In this document: in pieces, positions 1 to 7,400 of the stretch | Layout of the letters: every line of letters starts with the position of its first letter | How positions within the stretch are numbered: the stretch's first letter is position 1 | Source: Solirubrobacterales bacterium | Lineage (GTDB): Bacteria; Actinomycetota; Thermoleophilia; Solirubrobacterales; Solirubrobacteraceae | DNA: 14,345 bases | Reading direction: 5' to 3' | Assembly (NCBI GenBank): GCA_019240015.1 | Contig: JAFAZB010000477.1 | Span: 1 to 14,345, forward strand | Program-made: the position numbers and the translations under genes | The notes under the pieces: model-generated | What the model was told of the DNA's origin: nothing | Database searches by the model: none | The model's input: the letters and a program-made list of their open reading frames with translations, nothing else

Positions 1-359
1 TAGACCGCGCAAGTGGAGGAGAACACCAGTCGCGTGATCGATCGAGCCCGCATCCCCTCAAGCAAGTTGAGCGTTCCGCCGACGTTAACCCTGTAATACA
101 GCTCCGGATGGGACACCGACTCACCCACCAACGCCAGCGCCGCGAAGTGCAGCACGCCGTCGAAACCTTCATCCAGGGCCGCGCCCACCGCGGGTTCGTC
201 CAGCAGGTCCGCGACCACCAACCGCGAGTCGGCGGGCACCGCCGCGCGGTGCCCATTACCCAGGTTGTCGAGCACGACCACCTCGTGGCCCGCGGCCAGC
301 AGCTGGCTGGCGACCACCGAGCCGATGTAGCCCGCGCCACCCGTGACGAGCAGCTTCAC
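1..359 (-). CDS. galE: UDP-glucose 4-epimerase-like NAD-dependent sugar epimerase, 5' part (3' end outside window)
   Basis: Only the N-terminal 119 or so residues are present; the gene runs off the left edge. The protein opens with a dinucleotide-binding Rossmann signature, KLLVTGGAGYIGS (GxxGxxG), then VVLDNL after the second strand, and HFAALALVGESV about 80 residues in. It ends at the edge with FSSTCAVY, which carries the catalytic Ser/Thr region of extended short-chain dehydrogenases of the GalE type. GalE interconverts UDP-glucose and UDP-galactose in the cytoplasm and supplies sugars for surface glycans, which fits the O-antigen ligase-like gene about 2 kb away. The start is a GTG at 357-359, directly before KLLVTGG. 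No clear Shine-Dalgarno site precedes it. A related epimerase such as UDP-glucuronate epimerase cannot be excluded without the C-terminus. Confidence 0.88.
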   Translation of the reverse strand, partial: MKLLVTGGAGYIGSVVASQLLAAGHEVVVLDNLGNGHRAAVPADSRLVVADLLDEPAVGAALDEGFDGVLHFAALALVGESVSHPELYYRVNVGGTLNLLEGMRARSITRLVFSSTCAV

Positions 360-384
360 GAGGTACTGGGGAGGCGAACAGTCG

Positions 385-423
385 TTGAGCGCATGCGCGC
401 GAGAGATATAACAGACCTAAAAT
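385..423 (+). promoter_or_regulatory. Divergent promoter region between galE and the coiled-coil gene
   Basis: This AT-rich patch lies in an otherwise GC-rich intergenic gap of 74 nt. On the plus strand TTGAGC (385-390) and TATAAC (407-412) are 16 nt apart and resemble -35 and -10 boxes. A second -10-like hexamer, TAAAAT (418-423), sits 10 nt before the GTG start at 434 and would give an almost leaderless message. On the minus strand the same patch contains TATATC, usable for galE. Which box is used cannot be decided from the sequence. Confidence 0.4.
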
Positions 424-433
424 CGCCCGCGCC

Positions 434-2128
434 GTGACCGACGATTCACAGCCGATCGAGCTGCGCGAGTTCGAGCAGGTCGACGTTGGGCCTCGTACCG
501 TCCTGCTTCGGGCGGCGATCGAGTCCACCGCCCATGCGTCAGACGCACGGCCGACGCTGGTCATCTACGACGGCCCCGAGGCGCACCGCATCGCCCCGTT
601 GCCGGCGCCGGCCGATCCCGACGGGTTGATCCGCGCCGCCTACCCGGCCCCGCGCGAGCTGCTCGGTGACGACAGCACGTTCGCGTTGGAGCTGCCCAGC
701 GGCGCGATCGTCGACCTGCCCGCTCCGAGCGAAGGTCGCGCGCGTGTCGGCGAGCGGGAGCCCCCTGCCGAGGAACCCGCGCCGCAAGCGCAAGACCCCG
801 AGTCGGACGCGACTGCGCCAGCGGACGATCGACGCTCGGATGTCCACGCCCAGCTCGCGCAGCTCGCGCGCTCACTCGCGAGCGTGGAGCGAGAGCTGAC
901 CGAGTCGCGCGAGCTGATGGCCGCCACCGAGGCGGAGGGCACCGCCACTCGGCAGCGCGCGGAGGAGCTCGAGGGCAAGCTCGGCGCGACGCAGCAGCGG
1001 ATCGCGGACACGCGCACACAGATGGTCGCGCTCGTCGCCGCAGTGCTGGAAGGCAACCGCACATTCGTGGAGATGCAGACCGAGTGCGCCCGGCTGCTCG
1101 CGCGCTCGGACGAGCTCGAGCTCGGGCTCCAGCGCTCGCGCGAGGAGCTCCGCCTCACGAGCACCGAGCGCGACGAGCTCACGCGACAGGTCGCGGCATT
1201 CGATGGGGTCGCAATCAAGGCTCGGGAACGCGCGACGCAGGCCGAGCAGGCCCATTCCCAGGCCATTGCGCAGGTGCAGGAGCTCCAACTCGCGAGCCAG
1301 GAGCTAAAGGAGCGGCTCAGCGGCGCGACTGCAGACCTAGAGGTGCTCGCGGAGGCTAGAGACAAGGCAGAGGGAGACGCCTCCGAGCTGCGGGCCGCGC
1401 TGCGGGACGTCGAGGCCAGCCTCGAGCTCGCGGAAGGACGGGCGCTGCAACTGGTCGACGAGCGCGGCTCGCTGAGCTCGCGGCTCGAGACGATGTTCGG
1501 CGAGCTGGCGTTGCTGTCCGCGACTCGAGCCGATGCCGAGTCCTCGCTTGCCGTGCTCCAGTCCGAGCACCAGCAGGCCACGGAGACCAATCGCGCCGGG
1601 CACGAGCAGTTGCAGGAGCGCGTCGAGGAGCTCGAGGCCGAGCGCTACCAGCTGACCGCCCGGACCGACGAGCTCAACGCGCGCCTGAAGACCGTGCTCG
1701 CGGACGCAAACCGCGCGCGCGAGCTCGAGCAGGAGCTGATCGCCGCGCGCGAGGAGGCGGATGGACTTCGCGCCCAGCTCGAAGTTGCGACCGACGAGAC
1801 CACCGACAAGCGCGCGCGGCTTCAGGAGCGACTCTCAGAGCTCAAGCGCGAGCGGGCATCGGCACTTGTGGACTCACGCGAGCGGACCGCCGAACGCGAG
1901 CGCGACGCGCATGAGCTGGAGCGGGTTCAGAGCGAGCTGACCCACGCCCGCAAGGAGCTCGAGGTCCTGCAAGCTGAGCTCGAGGCAGCCCGGCTCTCCC
2001 AGCGAGAGGCCACGCTCGTGGCAGTCCGCGTGGCCGCCGAGTCACAGGCGAACGCCGAGGCGGCGTCTGACCTGTGGGAGGCGGCCAGCGAGTCGCGGCC
2101 GGCGGGGCGCCTAGCCGGTCGACGCTGA
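434..2128 (+). CDS. Long coiled-coil protein with a small N-terminal beta-rich domain, function unknown
   Basis: The 564-residue protein has three parts. Residues 1-100 are mixed hydrophobic and polar with beta-like strands (TVLLRAAIE, PTLVIYDG, STFALELPSG, AIVDLPAP). Residues 100-132 are a Pro/Glu/Ala-rich linker. From about 135 to 550 it is almost unbroken heptad-like coiled coil rich in Glu, Arg, Leu and Ala, with blocks such as RELTESRELM and VEELEAERYQL. There is no signal peptide or membrane segment, so it is probably a cytoplasmic rod. The GTG start at 434 follows an AT-rich promoter patch without a Shine-Dalgarno site. Its 3' end overlaps the convergent O-antigen ligase-like gene by 18 nt. 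Context between galE and that ligase suggests a link to surface polysaccharide or cell organisation, but this is inference. Similarity to SMC or myosin-like proteins would come from coiled-coil composition only. I do not recognise the N-terminal domain. Confidence 0.85.
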   Translation: MTDDSQPIELREFEQVDVGPRTVLLRAAIESTAHASDARPTLVIYDGPEAHRIAPLPAPADPDGLIRAAYPAPRELLGDDSTFALELPSGAIVDLPAPSEGRARVGEREPPAEEPAPQAQDPESDATAPADDRRSDVHAQLAQLARSLASVERELTESRELMAATEAEGTATRQRAEELEGKLGATQQRIADTRTQMVALVAAVLEGNRTFVEMQTECARLLARSDELELGLQRSREELRLTSTERDELTRQVAAFDGVAIKARERATQAEQAHSQAIAQVQELQLASQELKERLSGATADLEVLAEARDKAEGDASELRAALRDVEASLELAEGRALQLVDERGSLSSRLETMFGELALLSATRADAESSLAVLQSEHQQATETNRAGHEQLQERVEELEAERYQLTARTDELNARLKTVLADANRARELEQELIAAREEADGLRAQLEVATDETTDKRARLQERLSELKRERASALVDSRERTAERERDAHELERVQSELTHARKELEVLQAELEAARLSQREATLVAVRVAAESQANAEAASDLWEAASESRPAGRLAGRR

Positions 2129-4264
2129 GCCCGGCGCCGGACCCGCGGTTGGCGAAGCCTGGGGCGGGCTGAGCGCCAGCGTCAGGCGTTGCGCAAGTCC
2201 GCCGGCAATCGTGCCCCGAGGGTCGAGCTGCAACGCCCGCCGCACCGCGAGCGCTCCCTCGCGGGGATCTCGCAGGAAATAGTCGTCGACTGCCAGCTCC
2301 TCCCAGGCCTGCGCATCGGTGGGGTCGCGCTTGACCGCGGCGAGCAGCTCCGCGCGAGCGAGTGACAGCTGGCCACGGTGGATCGCAATCGTCGACTCCG
2401 CCCGCAGCCCGACGTCGGACAGCGGGTCGAGTTTGTCCGCGAGCGCGGCCTCGGACTGGGCCCGTGCGAGCGCGTCGGGCGAGCCGCCGGAGCTGCTGAC
2501 GAGCGCAGCAGCGGCCTTGCTGGCCGCGAGCCGCGGGAGGATCGCGGAGACGGCGAACGCGCACAGGAACAGGATCGCGCCCGCGAGCCCCACCGCCCGC
2601 ACGAGCCCGGGGACGCGGCGCGCGGGCGCGGCTGGATGCGGGAGGCCCGAAGCAGGACCGCCCCGACCGGCGCGCCGGCTGCCGACCAGCACCCCCAGCG
2701 ATACCAGCGCCGGCAGTGCGACGCCCGGAAGATCCCAATCCCAGTCGTACAGCGAGTGGACCACGAACGCCACCACCGCCGCGAGCAGCGAGGCGTAGAG
2801 CAGGCGCCCGCGCCCCGGCGTCTGCCCAGGGGCGCCGCGCGCGGCCGCCAGCACCAGCAATGCCAAGCCACCGAGCGCGAGTGCCGCTCCCACCGCTCCG
2901 GTCTCCGCCAGCAGTTGCAGCGGCAGGCTGTGAGGCTGCTGCACCGACAGCGTCTGACGCCGGTAGAGCAGGTGCACGACGCTGAACGAGCCGGCACCCC
3001 AGCCGGTCACCGGCCGGTCGCTGAATGCCCCCGATGCCTCCTTCCACCACACCCAGCGGTTCTCGGAATCGGCGGATAGCAGGCGGTGCGGGTCATAGGT
3101 GCTTGTCGCGCGCGTCGCGGTGAAGCTCCTCCAGGCATGGGACGCCGTTCCGCCGATCCCCCGGGAGGACAAGCCGACCGCCAGCACCCCCGCCGCGAGC
3201 GCGGCGAGCGCCAGCGCGGCGAGCGCCATGCCAATCCTTCGCGTGTGCACGCGCTCGAGCACCAGCTGGCGCTCCAGGCGCATCAGGCCCGCGGCGAGCA
3301 CCAGCAGCACGACCAGCGAGCCGAGCAGCACCGCGGCCAGCTTGCCGCCGGCGGCCTCGCGCTGGCCGAGCGCGATCCCGGCCGCGGTCAGCTGGTGGCT
3401 GGTCAGCCCGGACAGCAACGAAGGCGCCGCGGCCAGGCACGCGATCGCCAGCCACATCAGCCATCGCAGCCGCGCGCCACTGCACGCGACCCCCACCGCC
3501 AGCGCCGCCCCAAGCGCGAGCAAGCCACCACGCGAATAGGTGAACGCGATCGCCAGCAGCATGCCGACGAGGAGCGCCAGTGATGCGAGCCTCGCCGACC
3601 GGGAGCGCGACCGATCGTCGAGCACGGCCAGGGCGACGGGCACCCCGATCGCGATCAACATTGCGAGCGCGTTCCAGTACCCCAGTGGCTGCTGGAGGCG
3701 TGGCAGCGGGCCTGCTTGGTTGAAGCTGACCAGTCGCCCGATGTGCACGCCGGGCACGAGCTTCTGTCCCAGCGCGTAGAGCGTGACCGTGGCCACGAGC
3801 GCCAGCAGACCGGTTGCGACCAGTTCCAGCATGCGCGGGTGAGACGCCCCGACCGCGATCGCCAGCGACAGCACCAGCAGGTAGGTCACGATCCGATCGA
3901 GCTCGAGCCAAGTCTGGTCCGGAGCGACGCTCCAGATCACGCTGGCGCCGCTCCAGGCGGCGAACACCGCCAGCGTCAACAGACCGCCCCAGGCGACCGC
4001 TGGCGCCGTGAAACGCAGCGCGCCGCTCCACAGCCACGGACCCACTGCGAGCACCGCGAGCGCCGCGACCGCCACCTGGAGCCGCTCTTCGTTGCTCGAA
4101 GCGACCGCCCCGTGGGCGTAGACCGCGTACAGCAACACCACCAGCAGCGCCCCCCCAAGCGCCGTCGGAGCGAGCGGCAAGTCTCCTCGCCGGATCGCGA
4201 TCAGCCCGCTGCGCTCGACGGCTGGTCCGCCTGCTCGCGCGCGCAGGAGCTCCGCGGTGGACAT
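2111..4264 (-). CDS. O-antigen ligase/polymerase-like membrane protein with C-terminal TPR-like tail
   Basis: A 717-residue polytopic membrane protein of the Wzy_C/WaaL type. Hydrophobic segments run from about residue 35 to 370, followed by a periplasmic-loop-like stretch with NRWVWWKEA and TGWGAGSF (402-427). Family hallmarks visible are LGYWNALA (194-201), TYSRGGLLA (242-250) and PHSLPLQLLAETGAVG (444-459), which holds the H-x8-E-x-G pattern (H445, E454, G456). Two or three more membrane segments lie at about 456-475, 488-530 and 553-578. The last 130 residues, with AVKRDPTDAQAWEELAVDDY and RALQLDP, look like TPR helices. Such enzymes transfer or polymerise lipid-linked glycans at the outer face of the membrane. 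The ATG at 4264 lacks a Shine-Dalgarno site; a TANNNT box (TAGCTT, plus-strand 4274-4279) lies 9 nt upstream, suggesting a near-leaderless message. Ligase versus polymerase cannot be settled from sequence. Confidence 0.85.
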   Translation of the reverse strand: MSTAELLRARAGGPAVERSGLIAIRRGDLPLAPTALGGALLVVLLYAVYAHGAVASSNEERLQVAVAALAVLAVGPWLWSGALRFTAPAVAWGGLLTLAVFAAWSGASVIWSVAPDQTWLELDRIVTYLLVLSLAIAVGASHPRMLELVATGLLALVATVTLYALGQKLVPGVHIGRLVSFNQAGPLPRLQQPLGYWNALAMLIAIGVPVALAVLDDRSRSRSARLASLALLVGMLLAIAFTYSRGGLLALGAALAVGVACSGARLRWLMWLAIACLAAAPSLLSGLTSHQLTAAGIALGQREAAGGKLAAVLLGSLVVLLVLAAGLMRLERQLVLERVHTRRIGMALAALALAALAAGVLAVGLSSRGIGGTASHAWRSFTATRATSTYDPHRLLSADSENRWVWWKEASGAFSDRPVTGWGAGSFSVVHLLYRRQTLSVQQPHSLPLQLLAETGAVGAALALGGLALLVLAAARGAPGQTPGRGRLLYASLLAAVVAFVVHSLYDWDWDLPGVALPALVSLGVLVGSRRAGRGGPASGLPHPAAPARRVPGLVRAVGLAGAILFLCAFAVSAILPRLAASKAAAALVSSSGGSPDALARAQSEAALADKLDPLSDVGLRAESTIAIHRGQLSLARAELLAAVKRDPTDAQAWEELAVDDYFLRDPREGALAVRRALQLDPRGTIAGGLAQRLTLALSPPQASPTAGPAPGSASTG

Positions 4265-4331
4265 CGGTGGGCGAAGCTAGCACGGGCCCGCGGAGGCCCT
4301 CGACCCACCCCGGAAACGGGGCCGGCCTCGA

Positions 4332-4337
4332 TAGAAT
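4332..4337 (+). promoter_or_regulatory. Candidate -10 box for nrdJ
   Basis: TAGAAT matches the -10 consensus at five of six positions and stands out in GC-rich surroundings. No convincing -35 hexamer lies 16-18 nt upstream. If used, transcription would begin near 4344 and leave a leader of about 150 nt before nrdJ. Confidence 0.35.
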
Positions 4338-4343
4338 TGAGCT

Positions 4344-4492
4344 AGAGCGCAACTCGGGGCCGCGGGCGCAGAGGGGCCTTCTTCGCCACCTTTTCCGTCC
4401 GAGCCATTCGCGAGGATTCGCTGTTACCCCCTGGACCGGGCGCAAGCCCCGCGAGAGCACCGGAAACAGCGAACAAAAGAGGAGCAGTCGGT
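4344..4492 (+). promoter_or_regulatory. Putative structured 5' leader of nrdJ (candidate cis-regulatory RNA)
   Basis: The leader can fold into several stems. The strongest is a perfect 9-bp inverted repeat: TTCGCTGTT (4417-4425) pairs with AACAGCGAA (4465-4473). Inside it CTGG (4431-4434) can pair with CCGG (4460-4463, one G-U), and GGGC (4438-4441) pairs with GCCC (4446-4449) closing a GCAA tetraloop of the GNRA type. Further 5', CTCGG (4353-4357) can pair with CCGAG (4399-4403). The outer stem ends 5 nt before the ribosome-binding site, so folding could affect translation. Class II reductases depend on adenosylcobalamin, and structured leaders upstream of nrdJ have been proposed in comparative work. 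I do not see the conserved core of the standard cobalamin riboswitch here. Pairing is directly visible; function is inference. Confidence 0.4.
4479..4484 (+). promoter_or_regulatory. Ribosome-binding site of nrdJ
   Basis: GAGGAG lies 8 nt before the ATG at 4493 and fixes the start of nrdJ. It follows closely on the 3' arm of the leader stem that ends at 4473. Confidence 0.8.
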
Positions 4493-7400
4493 ATGGCGCA
4501 CACCCCGCAGACCCCACTTACCGCCGGTGCGAGGACGGGCGAAGGCCTTTCGATCCGTCGCTACTTCAGCACGCCCGGAGAGCATCCGTTCGATGCCGTC
4601 GAGTGGGAGTCGCGGGACGCGCGGATCGGCCAAGGCGACAAGGTCTCCTTCGAGCAGCGCGAGGTGGAGTTCCCCAAGAGCTGGTCTCAGAACGCCACCA
4701 ACATCGTCGCCCAGAAGTACTTCCGGGGCCAGCTCGGTTCGCCCAGCCGCGAGCGCTCGGTCAAGGAGATGATCGGCCGCGTCGCCGGAACGATCGCCGG
4801 CTGGGGGCGTGAGCGTGGGTACTTCGCCAGCCGCGAGGACGCCGAGAGCTTCGAGGCCGAGCTGATCCACATCCTGCTCCACCAGATGGCTGCGTTCAAC
4901 TCGCCGGTGTGGTTCAACGTGGGGTTCGAAGAGAGCCCGCAGGCGTCGGCATGCTTCATCCTCAGCGTCGAGGACGACATCGAGTCGATCCTCGCCTGGA
5001 ACACCAAGGAAGGCAAGATCTTCCGGGGCGGGTCCGGCTCCGGGATCAACCTGTCGAAGATCCGCGGCTCGATGGAGCCGTTGTCGAGGGGCGGGACGGC
5101 CTCTGGGCCGGTGAGCTTCATGCGTGGCGCCGATGCCTGGGCAGGGACGATCAAGTCGGGCGGCAAGACACGACGCGCCGCCAAGATGGTGGTGCTCGAC
5201 GTCGATCACCCCGACATCCGCGACTTCATCTGGTGCAAGGCCAAGGAGGAGGAGAAGGCCGCCGCGCTCCGGGACGCCGGGTTTGACATGTCGATCGACG
5301 GCGAGGGGTTCTTCTCGATCCAGTACCAGAACGCCAACAACTCGGTGCGCGTCACGGACGAGTTCATGCGAGCGGTCGAGAGCGACGAGGATTGGCACCT
5401 GCTCGCGCGGCGGACCGGCGAGCCGATCGGTGAGCCGATCCCGGCGCGGCAGCTGATGAAGGAGATCGCGGAGGCCGCCTGGCGCTGCGCCGACCCAGGG
5501 GTCCAGTACGACACCACGATCAACCAGTGGCACACGTGCCCGAACTCGGGCCGGATCAACGCGTCTAATCCTTGCTTCCCCGGCGATGCACGGGTCCACA
5601 CCACTCGAGGCCTGATGCCGATCGCCGAGCTCGTCGAGCGCGGCGAGGCGGGCGAGGATGTGCGCGTCTACACGCATCGGGCGACCGCCGAGCAGCCGGC
5701 AGACGGTGTGGTCGCGACTGCGCCGATCGCGTTCATGCGCAACGGGGTCAGTCCTGTCGTTCGCTTGCGGTTCGCCAACGGAGCCGAGCTGCGGTGCACT
5801 CCCAATCACAGGATCTGGACCCTCAACCGTGGCTATGTGCGCGCGGAAGAGCTCGAAGCCCGTGACCAGGTCCTGCTCAACGACTCGCCAACCCTTGCGA
5901 CGGACGCTTCGTGGGAGCTGCCGGTCAAGGTTCACGCGACGGCGAAGTCATTTCACCGCGGAGGTACCGTCACGCACAAGCAGCTGCCCGATCGGTGGAG
6001 TGAAGGCCTTGGCGAGCTCACCGGTCACCTGATCGGCGACGGATGCCTGACCGATGCACAGACCCAATGGGTGTACGGCGGTGACGACCTCGACGACGGG
6101 CTGGCGGACTCACACGAGGGGTTGCTGACCGAGCTCGTCGGTGGCGTCTCGCGCCAGCTGATGGCGAATCAGACGGTTCAGCTGCGCGTCGGCAGTGACG
6201 CCGTCCGTCAGCTCTTCAGCGGCCTCGGGGTGACGACCGGCCGCGCGCACCAGAAGCGGGTCCCCGAAGCCATCTTCGTGGCCCCGGTGGAAGTCCAGGC
6301 TGCGTTCCTGAGAGGACTCTTCGGTGCCGACGGTTGCGTGGCGCGCGTGGAAGCGGGCGGCAAGGCCACTCGGTATGCAGGCCTCGGCAGCCGGAGCGAG
6401 CGCCTGTTGCGTGATGTTCAGCGATTGCTCTCGACGTTCGGAATCCGCGGCCGGATCTACCGCACCTCGGACGCCGAGCACCCCAGCTTCTCCTACACGC
6501 GCAACGATGGGACGAGGATCGAGTATCAGTCGCGCGAGGCGTTCGACCTCAGGATCACCGGCAGCGATCTCGAGCGCTTCGCGGCAGCGATCGGCTTCTC
6601 GACTCCCCGCAAGAATGCGGCGCTCGCGACGCTGATCGGCCAGACGAGCCGCTATCAGACGAAGGCTGGGACGCGGCTGGTGAGCCGCGAGGACGACGGC
6701 CAGGAGCATGTCTACAACCTCACCGAGCCGCTGCATCACTCCTACATCGTCGACGGATTCGTGGTGGCGAACTGCTCGGAGTACATGCACGTCGACGACT
6801 CGGCCTGCAATCTGGCATCGCTGAACCTGATGAAGTTCCGTCGCGCTGACGGCTCGCTCGACGTCGAGTCGTTCGAGCACGCGGTCGACATCGTGCTGCT
6901 CGCGCAGGAGATCATCGTCTCGCCGTCGAGCTATCCCACCGAGGAGATCGCCCGCAACGCGCGCGCCTTCCGGCAGCTCGGGTTGGGCTACGCAAACCTG
7001 GGCGCGTACCTGATGGCCAACGGGGTGCCGTATGACTCCGACGCAGGCCGCGGCACGGCCGCCGCGATCACGGCGCTGATGACCGGCCGGGCCTATCTGG
7101 GCTCCGCCCGAGTTGCAGCGGCGATCGGGCCGTACGAGCGGTACACGGAGAACCGCGAGGCGCACAACGCCGTGATGCGGATGCATCGGGACGCCTCCTA
7201 CGCAATCCCCGACTCGACCTGCGCCGACACCGCGCTGCTCGAGGCCTCCCGGTCAGCGTGGGATGAAGCGGTCCGAGCGGGCGACCAGCACGGCTATCGC
7301 AACGCGCAGGCCACCGTGCTCGCGCCCACCGGGACGATCTCGTTCCTGATGGATTGCGACACCACCGGTGTCGAGCCGGACTTCTCACTGGTCAAGTTCA

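Noticed and set aside
640..1590. Minus-strand Ser/Arg-rich open frame antisense to the coiled-coil gene
   Set aside because: Its low-complexity Ser/Ala/Arg content is the mirror of repeated GAG/CTC-type codons in the coiled coil.
4265..4492. Classical cobalamin riboswitch or NrdR boxes upstream of nrdJ
   Set aside because: I could not find the conserved cobalamin riboswitch core or the NrdR palindrome; only unassigned stems are visible.
4424..5935. Long minus-strand open frame (503 residues) antisense to nrdJ
   Set aside because: It lies opposite a well-conserved gene, has composition expected from antisense GC-rich coding DNA, and shows no family motif.
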